A stretch of DNA of 64,000 nucleotides from Ampelocalamus luodianensis (lineage: Eukaryota; Streptophyta; Magnoliopsida; Poales; Poaceae), in the NCBI GenBank assembly GCA_036346255.1, contig CM070620.1:31555609-31619608 (forward strand). The letters are read 5' to 3'. Shown here one piece after another: positions 45,208-56,508 of the stretch (its first letter is position 1; every line of letters starts with the position of its first letter). The position numbers and the translations under genes are program-made. Below the pieces are notes generated by a model that was not told the DNA's origin, did no database searches, and saw only the letters and a list, made by a program, of their open reading frames with translations.

Positions 45208-46396
45208 CAGGACACTTGTCCTGAAGCTTGGAAGAGGGCTAATGGTTGATGAGATAAACTATTGTAGAGACTGCTTCCCCCAGACGTTAGAGGGAACAAA
45301 GGAGAAAATGAGAAGAGTACGAGCAGTCTTAATGATGTGACGGTGCTTGCACTCAGAAACAGTATTATGAGCATGAGCACTAGGACATGGGAGCGGAGGA
45401 AGTGTACCTTCAGAAGAAAGAAACCGATGAAAAGCTGATGAAAGATACTCTCCTCCATAGTTAGAATGAAAAACACATATAGTAGAAGAGAATTGAGTAT
45501 GAATTATCTGAGTAAAAGACTGATAGATAGAAATCAAAAGCGAACGATGTTTCATAAAGTAGATCTAAGTGTATCGAGTATGGTCATTAATGAAGATGAC
45601 ATAGTAACTGTGACCACCCTTCGAAGCAAAAGGAGATGGACCCCAAACATCCGAATGGACCAAATGAAAGGGGCGATCAGATCGAGAAAAGCTGGAAGAA
45701 TATGGGAGTTATACTTGTTTACCAAGTCTACAACCCTTGCACTGAAAATTGGTGTCAACAGGAACAGGACCAAGAACACCTTGATGAATCAAGATAGAGA
45801 GACGTGAGGCACACATGTGTCCTAAGGGATGATGCCATTGAGGAAAAGACTTGCAAACAGAAGTAGATGCAGAAGGACAAGGAGTAGATGAGCCAACAAC
45901 AGATGAAGGAATAGGAGCAGAGTAGTACCAGAAATAGAGGATAAAGGGAGACTAAGATGATCAAGAACATAGAGTCCTGCATGACCTCTCTGACAATGAC
46001 CTAAACCAATGACAACTCTTGTTCGATGATCTTACACAAAGTAAGAGCTATCATCGAATCCAACAAAGCAGTTCATATCCACGAGTTGCCCAACAGAGAT
46101 GAGATTCATGGAGAACATCAAGACAAGTAAGACATCTGAAACTGCGGAGTGAGAGGTGGAAAGAGTCCTGAAGAGTGACATGCATGACGTTCCATCAGCT
46201 GTCTGAATCTTGATACCTTGTGCAACAAGACAACATTATATGAGCTGAGATGATCAGATGTCACATGGAAGGAAGCCCTTGAATCCAACAACCATGAAAG
46301 TGAAACACCTGGCATAGGACATGATGGTGCAGTAAAACCGATGGATCCACCGAAAGATGCATGTAGCTGACACAACTGGACCTTAAGGTTGCTCAT
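45208..46396 (-). pseudogene. Copia A protease and integrase
   Basis: Protease end at 46396-46118 with SWLLDSRASFHVTSDH; the usual catalytic DSGA is DSRA here. Integrase core pieces lie at 45555-45259 (FHSNYGGEYLSSAFHRFL, EGTLPPLPCPSAHAHNTVSE), with intervening stops and a frame change near 45560 and 45800. It is contiguous with the RT half at 39128 once the nested LTR is removed. Confidence 0.82.
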
Positions 46397-46439
46397 CTAA
46401 GTCTGGGTCTGACATGCTTCAACTTAGGCTTCAGCTTCA

Positions 46440-46690
46440 AGCTTCGACTTAGGACTCAACTTCAAATGGGCTCAAGCAAAGGAGTAGAAGCCGGAGCAGT
46501 TTCAAATGGGCTCCAATCGGATAAGGAAGTAGAGGAGCCAGAGCTGGAGTAGCTTCAGATGGGCTCAAACCGGATCGGGAAGCAGCTTCGGACCGACGTC
46601 AGATGGGCTCCGGTCGGATCAGGAAGCGGCTTCGGACCGGCTCCAACTGGATCGAGAAGCAGCTCGGTGACTACATTGACACTGGTAGCA
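46440..46690. repeat. Degenerate repeats in copia A leader
   Basis: Recurrent ATGGGCTC(C/A) followed by CGGAT and GGAAGCAGCTTCGGA, with a spacing of about 45-60 bp. This lies where gag would be expected, so gag has been lost or replaced. Beyond it (46690-47056) only GC-rich untranslatable sequence is seen. Confidence 0.6.
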
Positions 46691-47056
46691 TGATGAATCA
46701 GGACCGGCAATGCGAGCTTGAGGCGGTAGTGACGCACGACGAGCTCGGGGCGGTGACGCGAGCTTGAGGCATCGCCTGACAAATTGGGGCCGACGATGTG
46801 AGCTTGAGGCGGTGACGATACACGACGAGCTCAGGGCGGCAGCTCAAGGCCAGTGCTGCGAGCTTGAGGTAGGTCTACACCTCAGCGGTGGCAGAGGCTG
46901 GGGCGATGCGAGCTCGAGGCGGCGACGCAAGCTTTGGTTTGGTTCACTGGGCGGCGAAGCAGAGGACGAGGAAGCGTAGAGCGAAAGACGACACAGGCTT
47001 GGTTCATCAGCGACCCTAGAGAGAGGTGACGAATCTCCGGAGCTCGTCGGTGGCGG

Positions 47057-48905
47057 TGAAAGCATCTAGGCCCCTAAAAAGTGTTTTGGTATTTAATGAC
47101 AACATGTTATATGGGACTAATGTGATTATTGAGTGTTTAAAAAGGTTTAGAACCAGTGATGAACACATCTTAATGGAAATGCACGCTTGAGGACAACATG
47201 AATATTAATATGGCTCGAAGACAAGGTACAAAGTAATTTAGGATCTTTTTCTGTTTACCAGTCTCAGGTGAATTGGTTGGAAGACTGGATTATAGGTTAA
47301 GTGTCGTACTATCAAGAGTGATCATAATTAGTAGCTTGATAACATGTTCCTAAGCACAATGGATCAATCTAGGATCATGCATACCTTTGAAGATTGTGTT
47401 GAAAAAGAATCTCTTGTGTTCTTCAAAGTAAAACGGTAGTATCAAAACTAACCTGGCGGAACTACCGCTTTAACGGTAGTACCGCAGTGAACTTGGCGGA
47501 ACTACCGCTCAATGGTTATTTGAGAAGTGTTCCAAGTCTTGTTCAAAAACCCTTGTTCCATAATAGTTAAAATGCTTTTGGGGTTTACTTGGATTTACCT
47601 TGAGAGCTGTTCTGCGTATTTTAAATGTGCGGTTGTACCGACGTTCTTTTTGCGAAACTACCGCTTGGCGGTAGTATCGATCCTTTGTGTGGTATGTTTT
47701 TTTTTCAGAACACTTGTTTTTAGAAGTTTATTGCTCTCTCAAAGAACGGTAGTACCGCAAATGCTTCCAGCGGAACTACCGTATCTTCGGCACATCCGAT
47801 AGTTACATGGCGGTACATTTTTTACAGAACATGTGTTTTTAGAGTTGTTTTGATTGTTTTGGGAACGGTAGTACCGGAGCTCAACTCGCGGAAGTACCGC
47901 ATTCCCGGTTCTTCCGTTTGTTAATTGGCGGTACGTATTTTCCAGTACTGATGTTTTTGGGACTCAAGGAAAACGGAAGTACATGTTCTTAATCAGAACA
48001 TCCGCTAAAACGGAACTACCGCATTTTAGTTGGCGGTAGTACCGCGCCGAATTTCTAATGGCTTTGTTAGAGCATTTAATGACTTGTCTGTTCTAGCCGT
48101 TACAGGCCATTTTGGGATGGTGCGGTAGTACCAGCCATTCAACAATGGTACTACCGTTTGTGCTGTTTTTTCTTGTAACTTGGTCCCAACGGTTGTTTTG
48201 GTTGTGAGAGGTTTTAAATACCCCTCCACCTGCTCTTAGACAGAACAAGTGCTTACACATTTACATTCTTGAGCTAAGAGCATTCATTCCACACCTCAAT
48301 TTACACCTATGCATTCATTGTGAGGTTGTTGAGCACAACTTCAAGTGCATTCATTCTAGTTTGATCCATTGCACTTGAGTGCTGTCAAGCAAAGATTGTG
48401 ATATGTTACTCTTGGTGCTGTTAGCACCTAGACGGCTTGGCGGGAGTTTGCACATGATCTCTTCAAAGAAGATTGTGAAGAGACTCGGTGCCAATTGTGA
48501 GTGGTCTGGTGTTCACCATCTTCGGAGTGGGGGAAGAACAACCACAAGTGAAATCGAGGGAAGACTGAATTTGTGAAGCCGGCTTGATTGGTTCAAGCTT
48601 CCTCAACGTGGACTAGTGAAGACTTAGGTCTTTAATACCACGGGGAAAACATCCTTGTCTCCACTGTGGTTATCTCTTGTCTTTACTTTTGCATTTACAT
48701 TACAGCTTGAACCTATTATTTATTTGTTTAGCTAGACTGTAACTTGCATTGGTTTTGCTTCACTGTCTTGAGTAGATATTTATTTCTATCTTCTTGTCTC
48801 TAGTTTACTCTGTTATATCTGTGTTGCTGAAAGTTCTAAATTTGGTCCATTAAAATTTAGAAACCTCCTATTCACCCACTCTATTCGGTTATCCTTGATC
48901 CTACA
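47057..48905 (+). repeat. 5' LTR of Maximus element
   Basis: 1849 bp from TGAAAGCATCTAGGCCCC to ATCCTTGATCCTACA. It carries many CGGTAGTACCG-type palindromes (47430-48160). Confidence 0.92.
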
Positions 48906-48907
48906 AG

Positions 48908-48919
48908 TGGTATCAGAGC
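48908..48919 (+). other. Primer-binding site (initiator Met tRNA)
   Basis: TGGTATCAGAGC, complementary to the 3' end of plant initiator tRNA-Met, two bases after the 5' LTR. This is the standard Ty1-copia minus-strand primer site. Confidence 0.93.
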
Positions 48920-48962
48920 TTGATCTCTCTATTATTGGCCTTAACAGTATAGGAGAGAAAGG

Positions 48963-49922
48963 ATGGCTAGTGAGGGAATGTCTATAGGCAAGGCTCCTTT
49001 GTTTGATGGCTCAAATTATGCTTATTGGAAAATTAGAATGTAAATTTATCTAAAGAGCATGAGTCCGAACATATGGAGAATTGTAGATGAGGGTTATGCT
49101 ATGGCTCTTGATCCACAACGTCCCACGGAACTTGAGAGGCGTAATGCTCATTTAGATGCTCAAGCTATGAATGCTCTTTTTGACGCTTTAAACGCAGATG
49201 AGTTCAATAGAGTGAGCAACTTGGAAACAACTCATGCTATTTGGACCACACTCTCTGAAATTCATGAGGGCACATCCACTGTTAAAGAGGCCAAACTGCA
49301 TAGATTTCGGATTAAATATGAGATATTCACAATGTTGCCTCATGAAAACATCACTGAGATGTATTCAAGACTGAACAATATTGTGAATGAACTCAAAAAT
49401 CTTGATACTAACCTTCTTGATGTTGATATTGTGCACGCAAAATTCTTAGGCTCTACCGGACAAGTATGAGACGTTGGTGGCGCTTTTTCTCAACTCTCCC
49501 GAGTTGCCGAGAATGACACCAACCAGACTTTTAGGCAACCTCATCACAAATGAGCTATACAAGAAGAACAAGGAAGAACTTTTGGAATCATCTTCTTCAA
49601 AGAAAAAGATTACCACTTTTAAGGTAAAAGTGGAGTCAAGTGATGATGAGGATGAAGAAGAAAACTCCGATGAGAGTTTGCTCTCCTTGTGAGGAGAATG
49701 AAGAAATTCATGAGAAGACGCCCACATCGAAGCTTCAACTTCAACAAATACAAGAAAGGACAATCTTTAAGTGAGAACAAGCGTTTTAGCAATATTCGCT
49801 GCTATAGCTGTGATGAGAAGGGGCATGTTATCTCAAACTGCCCCAACAAGAAGGAGGATAAAGGCAAAGCATCAAAGAAGAAAGAATTCAGTGGCAAAAA
49901 GATCTGTTTAAAAGTTACATAA
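48963..49922 (+). pseudogene. Maximus gag
   Basis: Starts MASEGMSIGKAPLFDGSNYAYW, has a TAA after KIRM (about 49040), then the open capsid region 49059-49469 (RRNAHLDAQAMNALFDAL, TIWTTL-like helices, LDVDIVHAKFL). A frameshift near 49465 leads to EL...ESSSSKKKI (49474-49692), and another change leads to the nucleocapsid with a CX2CX4HX4C knuckle (CYSCDEKGHVISNC, about 49800-49842). Stops and two frame changes make it inactive. Confidence 0.88.
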
Positions 49923-50119
49923 GGATGGCAAACATGAAGCTCATATTAGAGAGTGGGATTTCGATGAAGAACTCTCAGATTCCGACTCAGATTCAAGTGA
50001 TGAAGAGTCTTCCAAGAAAAGAGGTCTTGTCGGCATTGCCATCAAGGAAGCTTCATCATTTTTGTCCACACCTACTTGCCTCATGGCAAAAGGAGACAAG
50101 GTAAAACCTGCTGTTAATA

Positions 50120-52213
50120 ATGAACCTTCATATGATGAATCTAATGGAAATGCTTGAAGATTTAAATGAATATTTTGGAAAAGAGAAATCAAAATTAAAG
50201 GGTGTTCGTCTTTCAAAATTTGCAAGTCGATGTGATGTTGGTTTCTTGCTTGGATATTCTTCTAATAGCAAAGCTTATCGTGTCTTCAATCAAAATTCCG
50301 GTTTAGTTGAAGAAAGACACGATGTTCAATTTGATGAAACTAACAGCTATCAAAAAGAGCATGAGAATTTGGATGATGTAGGAAATGAAGCCTTAAGAAT
50401 AGTTATGAAAAACATGCAAATAGGGGACATCAAGCCCAAAGATGATCCATTATCTTTCACTCAAGTTGAACCTCCTACCTCTTCCACAACAAGCCAAACT
50501 CAAGTTAATGAAGATGACAATAAGAAAGATGATCAACCATCAAACCTACCACCAAGAATCCACAATACTATTGTAAAAGATCATCCAATAGATCAAATAT
50601 TGGGTGATGTAAATAAGGGTGTTAAAACTCGATCTCGTATTGCTTCATTGTGTGAACATTACTCGTTTGTCTCTTCTCTTGAGCCAAAACATATAGATGA
50701 AGCACTTGAGGATTCGGACTGGATGAATGCCATGCATGAAGAACTCAACAACTTCACGCGAAATGAAGTTTGGACCTTGGAAGAGAGACCCAAAGAACAC
50801 AATATAATTGGTATAAAGTGGGTCTTTAGAAACAAACAAGATGAGAACAAATTGATTGTAAGAAACAAGACAAGATTGGTAGCTCAAGGTTATTCTCAAG
50901 TCGAAGGTTTGGATTTTGGTGAAACCTTCACTCCCGTAGCTAGACTTGAATCGATTAGAATATTACTTGCTTTTGCATCATGATTTGATATTAAATTGTT
51001 TCAAATGGATGTTAAAAGTGCATTTCTAAATGGTAAAATATCCGAACTCGTATTCGTTGAACAACCTCCTGGTTTTGAAGATCCTAAGAATCTAAATCAT
51101 GTCTATAAACTCTCCAATGCGCTCTATGGTCTTAAACAAGCTGCTAGAGTATGGTATGAACGCTTTAGAGATTTTTTAGTTTCAAAAGGATTCAAAATTG
51201 GGAAAATTGACTCAACTTTGTTTACAAAAGTTTTAGATGATTTCTTTGTATGCCAAATTTATATCGATGATATCATATTTGGATCTATTAATCAAGACTT
51301 TTGCAAAAAATTTGGTGATATGATGTCCAGAGAATTTGAAATGTCTATGATTAGAGAACTCAGCTATTTTCTTGGTCTGCAAATTAAGCAGCTCAGAAAT
51401 GGAACTTTTGTGAGCCAAATAAAGTATGCAAAAGATTTGATCAAAAGGTTCGGGATGGAAGATATAAAATCTATCAAGACTCCCATGGCAACAAATGGTC
51501 ACCTCGACCTAAATGAGGGAGGTAATCCTGTAGATTTAAAGCTTTATAGATCTATGATTGGTAGTTTGCTTTATCTTACTGCATCCAGGCCCAATATTAT
51601 ATTTAGTGTTTGCATGTGTGCACGGTTTCAAGCAACACCAAAAGAATGTCATTTGATGGCTGTAAAAAGAATACTAAGATATTTAAAATATTCCTTTGAC
51701 ATTGGCTTATGGTATCTCAAAGATGCTAAATTTGATCTAATTGGATATTCGGATTCAGATTATGCGGGTTGCAAAGTGGATAGAAAAAACACATTAGGAA
51801 GTTGTTAATTCTTAGAAAGATCCTTAGTATCATGGTCATCCAAGAAACAAAACTCCGTAGCCCTATCCACTGCCGAAGCCGAATATGTCTCAGTTGGTAA
51901 TTGTTGTGCTCAATTGTTATGGATGAGGCAAACTTTGATGGATTATGGAATCAAATTTGACAAAATGCATCTTTTGTGTGATAATGATAGTGCTGTAAAA
52001 ATAGCCAATAACCCTGTCCAACACTCAACAACCAAACATATAGATATAAGACATCACTTCTTAAGAGATCATGTTAGCAAGGGAGATATTGTCATTAGTC
52101 ACATTCGCACTAAAGACCAATTAGCAGATATTTTCACCAAACCATTAGATGAAAGCCGTTTTTGCAAACTGAGGAATGAATTAAATGTCATAGATTATTC
52201 TAATGTTGCCTGA
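50120..52213 (+). pseudogene. Maximus pol: integrase tail, RT and RNase H
   Basis: One frame with two stops (TGA 50981, TAA 51806). It opens in the C-terminal tail of integrase (GFLLGYSSNSKAYRVFN), so protease and the integrase zinc and catalytic regions are deleted. RT follows: W at the start of the fold (DSDWMNAMHEEL), VFRNKQDENKLIVRNKTRLV, FQMDVKSAFLNG, ALYGLKQAARVWYERF, the catalytic QIYIDDIIFG (YIDD rather than YVDD), and SYFLGLQIKQL. RNase H has GYSDSDYAGC, STAEAEYVS and LCDNDSAVKIANNP and ends ADIFTKPLDESRF before the stop at 52213. Confidence 0.92.
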
Positions 52214-53104
52214 ATTCCTGTCTTATTCTTGTTTGATATTTTCCAAAAAAGTCTTTGTTTCGAAGAAAACCTGATTCAAATAAAAATATAAGTTTGTTTT
52301 ACTAAATCAAAATCTAATTATAAAATTATATTCTTTTGAAGTCTTTCTTTGCTATTTTAATGCATAATGATCCTAAATGTTATTTGATTGAGTGCAAAAC
52401 TTGGGATCATTTGCAATATTATATTTTCTCTGCCATTTTACTGAAGTTCCAGGAAAATCGGTACGACCGACGTCGAACGTGCGGTATTACCGCTTCTGCG
52501 GTACTACCGGCTAGTAGTCAGCGGAACTACCGTTTTCGTGTAAAAGACTAAATCCCTTCGGTCAAGTCACTGACTCTTTTACCATAGCGGTACTTCCGTT
52601 CTCTTCTCTTCTAATCCCTTCAAACCAGTCGTTCCGCTCGACTGTTCTTCTCTCTCCCGAAGAACCTCATTCAAAAACCTCCTTGGAAAATTCTCAAAGT
52701 TCCTCGGTTATTTGTTGAATCCTGCCGATTTCTTGCATCTCTAGGGTTCATTTCCCTCGAATCACAAGGTAAAATCCGTTTTAATCATCTCCTTTACCTT
52801 GCATTTGAAACCCTAGGTCTCTTTGGTTCATAAATGAAATGCGGATGGTTAACAAAGTTCTTATGGGCAAATTTGCTAATCTTGGGTAATATGATGTTTA
52901 CACATCTATTTCATGGATTCAATCCATTAGAAATACCCAAAATTACGAAGAAAATTGTACCCTAGAACAAGCTCAGGAAAAGAGGTACTATCACTCTTAA
53001 AAACAGCAGTATTACCAATTGCCCTGACACAGATAGAAAGAACCGATCCGAACCCATTTAAGAACCATCTTGTCTAATTCTTTATCTATCTTATCTATGT
53101 CAAG
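52214..53104 (+). other. Maximus spacer between pol and third frame
   Basis: Non-coding. 52450-52600 again carries the GCGGTA(T/C)TACCG and GGTACTACCG words seen in the LTRs. Leader-like sequence follows up to the ATG at 53105. Confidence 0.7.
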
Positions 53105-53703
53105 ATGCCAAGAACGAGAGGTATGCCTCGCAAGACAGGTGTTGCCACTAGAGGGCAATCCTCTTCAGTTCGTCTTCCTGCTGTCTCAGTTCAAGAAACA
53201 CAAGACAGGGGCAAAGGACCAACATTAAATGAGTCTGAAGATGAGGAAAGACCCTCATAAGCTGGATCTGGATCTGACTCTGACACAGAGCCAGAAGTTC
53301 AAACTCATTCTGATGAAGAGATGGGAGAACCAGAAGAATTTCAAGTTGATCTAAGACTGATCTCAGCAGAAGATTATGCCAGTCTGTGCCACAAGAATCA
53401 GTTCAATCTCCCTGCAAACTCCATCAACCCTAGATTCCACACCAGATTTCAAGAACAAGTCCATGATCAAATATATGGACATTACAAGAAGTTTGCGGAT
53501 CACAAGTGGATCAGTTGGATGCATATAAACTCTTTGGACAAATATAATGGGGTATACGATCTATTTCAAAGAGTTGGTCTGCATGATCTTGTGGAGCTAA
53601 GTAGTGACTATGATGAGGACATAATAAGACAGTTTTATGCCACAATACACATTTCCTCAGACTTCTTAAAACTTCAATGGATGACAGTAACTCGCTATTA
53701 GGC
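53105..53703 (+). pseudogene. Maximus third frame downstream of pol (truncated)
   Basis: Some Maximus/SIRE elements carry an extra frame between pol and the 3' LTR. Here it starts MPRTRGMPRKTG, has a basic then acidic N-terminus, an in-frame TAA at 53258, then an open stretch (53321 on) with EFQVDLRLISAEDYASLC, HTRFQEQVHDQIYGHYKK and IIRQFYATIHISSDF. It ends only because it runs into LTR sequence (RY-stop at 53701). The normal C-terminal part is missing. Its function is not established and I recognize no enzymatic motif. Confidence 0.72.
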
Positions 53704-55580
53704 CCTTAAAAAGTGCTTTGGTATTTAATGACAACATGTTATATGGGACTAATGTGATTATTGAGTGTTTAAAAAGGTTTAGTCCCAGTGATGAACACAT
53801 CTTCATGGAAATGCATGCTTGAGGACAACATGAAGATCAATATGGCTCGAAGACAAGGTACAAAGTAATTTAGGATCTTTTTCTGTTTACCAGTCTCAGG
53901 TGAATTGGTTGGAAGACTGGATTATAGGTTAAGTGTCGTACTATCAAGAGGATCATAATTAGTAGCTTGATAACATGTTCCTAAGCACAATGGATCAATC
54001 TAGGATCATGCATACCTTTGAAGATTGTGTTGAAAAAGAATCTCTTGTGTTCTTCAAAGTAAAACGGTAGTATCAAAACTAACCTGGCGGAACTACCGCT
54101 TTAACGGTAGTACCGCAGTGAACTTGGCGGAACTATCGTTCAACGGTAGTACCGCAAGTCCCTTTAATAATCTACTGTAAAGTTTTTTGGTTATTTGAGA
54201 AGTGTTCCAAGTCTTGTTCAAAAACTCTTGTTCCGTAATAGTTAAAATGCTTTTGGGGTTTACTTGGATTTTCCTTGAGAGCTGTTCTGTGTATTTTAAA
54301 TGTGCGGTTATACCGACGTTCTTTTTGGGGAACTACCACTTGGCGGTAGTACCGATCCTTTGTGCAGTACGTTTTTTTTCTCAAAACACTTGTTTTTATA
54401 AGTTTGTTGTTCTCTCAAGGAACGGTAGTACCGCAAATGCTTCCAGCGGAACTACCGTATCTTCGGTACATTCGATAGTTACATGACGGTACATTTTTGT
54501 ACAGAACATGTGTTTTTGAAGTTGTTTTGATTATTTTGGGAACAGTAGTACCGGAGCTCAACTTGCGGAACTACCGCATTCCTGGTTCTTCCGTTTGTTA
54601 ATTGGCGGTACGTATTTTCCAGTATTGATGTTTTTGGAACTCAAGGAAAACGGAAGTACTTGTTCTTAATCAAAACATCCGCTAAAACGGAACTACCGCA
54701 TTTTAGTTGGCGGTAGTATCGCGCCGAATTTCCAACGGCTTTGTCAAAGCATTTAATGACTTGTCTGTTCTAGCCGTTACATGCCGTTTTGGGATGGTAC
54801 GGTAGTACTGGCCGTTCAACAGCGGTACTACCGTTTGTACTGTTTTTTCTTGTAACTTGGTCCCAACGGTCGTTTTGGTTGTGAGAGGTTTTAAATACCC
54901 CTCCACCTGCTCTTAGACAGAACAAGTGCTTACACATTTACATTCTTGAGCTAAGAGCATTCATTCCACACCTCAATTTATACTTGTGCATTCATTGTGA
55001 GGTTGTTGAGCATAACTTCAAGTGCATTCATTCTAGTTTGATCCATTACACTTGAGTGTGTCAAGCAAAGATTGTGATATGTTACTCTTGGTGCTGTTAG
55101 CATCTAGACGGCTTGGCGGGAGTTTGCACATGATCTCTTCAAAGAAGATTGTGAAAAGACTCGGTGCCAATTGTGAGTGGTCTAGTGTTCACCATCTCCG
55201 GAGTGGGGGAAGAACAATCACCAGTGAAATCGAGGGAAGGCTTAATTTGTGAAGCCGGCTTGATTGGTTCAAGCTTTCTCAACGTGGACTAGTAAAAACT
55301 TAGGTCTTCGATACCACGGGGAAAACATCCAGTCTCCACTGTGATTATCTCTTGTCTTTAATTTTGCATTTACATTACAGCTTGAACCTATTATTTATTT
55401 GTTTAGCTAGACTGTAACTTGCATTGCTTTTGCTTCACAGTCTTGAGTAGATATTTATTTCTATCTTCTTGTCTCTAGTTTACCTGTTATATCTGTGTTG
55501 CTGAAAGTTCTAAATTTGATCCATTAAAATTTAGAAACCTCCTATTCACCTCCCTCTAGTCGGTTATCCTTGATCCTACA
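53698..55580 (+). repeat. 3' LTR of Maximus element, 5' edge deleted
   Basis: Aligns to the 5' LTR from TAGGCCC(C/T)TAAAAAGTG onward; the first eight or nine bases (TGAAAGCATC) and the preceding polypurine tract are missing. It has a ~46-bp stretch (near 54140-54188) absent from the 5' LTR. It ends ATCCTTGATCCTACA, followed by the GGCGG target duplication. Confidence 0.9.
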
Positions 55581-55776
55581 GGCGGCGGCAGAGGTGGAGA
55601 CCCTAACCCTACTATGGGAGTAGCTCTGATACCATGTTACTTTGTTAAACTTTTGGGAGATGATGATTTGCTATTCACAACTATGTATCTTATTCATTAA
55701 TGAGAGTGTATATATAGACATAGGTTACATGGACCATATGGACCAAGAGAGAGAATGTAAAACTCTTAACACCAAT

Positions 55777-56508
55777 AAGCACTTCTTTCCGCATTTAGGC
55801 CTAAAGGTTTTATCCCATTTGACAGTAAAAACTTGCTGGAGCATGAAAGTAAGAGAGGTCAAAGCTACCATGAATAGAGTGGGAATTCTACAGTTCTACC
55901 TACCCAGTGAATATGAAGTGACCCTGTCTTGCTTGCAACCTAACTCCAGTCTAGAGGAAACAACGGCCAAAACCTTCATTCCCATAATTCTGCTCCCTTT
56001 GTCTTACCAATATTCACTGTGCAGCCCAACACAGTCTAGGGTGCAAGGGATAAAATCAGAATATTTTGATGCCTATGCGGTTATGCCTTGTTGGGCTCAC
56101 GCGCTCAGCAACGACTTGCTGTGCATTTCTGAAACAAAAGCAAGATCAGTATGGCTGTGGCAGGTAGGCAGATAGAACCCCAGTTAGTTTCACTTACTTT
56201 CTATCACTTTGTTGCAGCAACAGCATCTGAAGGCCTCATCAAAGTTAGCCCTTGACGAAGGTTGTCCTTATTCTACAGATTACGGAAGCACCAAAGACTA
56301 CCGTACTATTAATTGCCTTGTTTTAACGGCAGAACAGAAGAGGCAAAGGTGATGAAATTTCCATCCATTAATTTAACTTTAATATCCTCACGACAACAAA
56401 TACGCTACACTGCGGAATACATTATTACATACATAAGGCATCGATCGATACAACAAAACACATTGGGAGTACTAACTCAACTGACGAACGAACCCTCTTC
56501 TGATAAGC
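55777..56508. other. Gap between copia nest and SDC
   Basis: Right flank of copia A and 3' flank of SDC (minus). An open frame runs through about 55760-56175, but its protein resembles nothing I know and its codon content is not gene-like. No supported gene. Confidence 0.45.

Larger units (their letters stand above)
47057..55580 (+). mobile_element. Maximus/SIRE-type Ty1-copia element (copia B)
   Basis: 8524 bp, inserted in the leader of copia A, with an exact target duplication GGCGG at 47052-47056 and 55581-55585. The 5' LTR is 47057-48905, the initiator-Met-tRNA primer site is at 48908, then come gag, a pol lacking protease and the integrase core, a third frame downstream of pol (53105-53703), and a 3' LTR starting near 53698. 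The LTRs are nearly identical apart from a ~46-bp gap in the 5' copy near 47512 and scattered substitutions, so it is young relative to its host. Stops in gag, pol and the third frame, plus the missing protease and integrase core, make it non-autonomous. Confidence 0.93.
36766..55771 (-). mobile_element. Ty1-copia element A (minus), host of the nested cluster
   Basis: LTRs are at 36766-36915 (150 bp) and 55643-55771 (129 bp), sharing ATGATGATTTGCTATTCACA-type sequence. The target duplication CCAAT is exact at 36761-36765 and 55772-55776. On minus the order is 5' LTR, primer-binding site (GCTCTGATACCA on plus, 55623-55634), protease, integrase, RT, RNase H, polypurine tract (AAGGGGG, about 36916-36922) and 3' LTR. 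The coding parts are split by a BARE/Angela solo LTR (39134-45202) and a Maximus element (47057-55580). Most of gag is missing. Dead, and the oldest member of the nest. Confidence 0.9.

Noticed and set aside
55642..56175. 177-codon frame
   Set aside because: It begins inside the copia A LTR and crosses its target duplication; the remainder resembles no protein I know.
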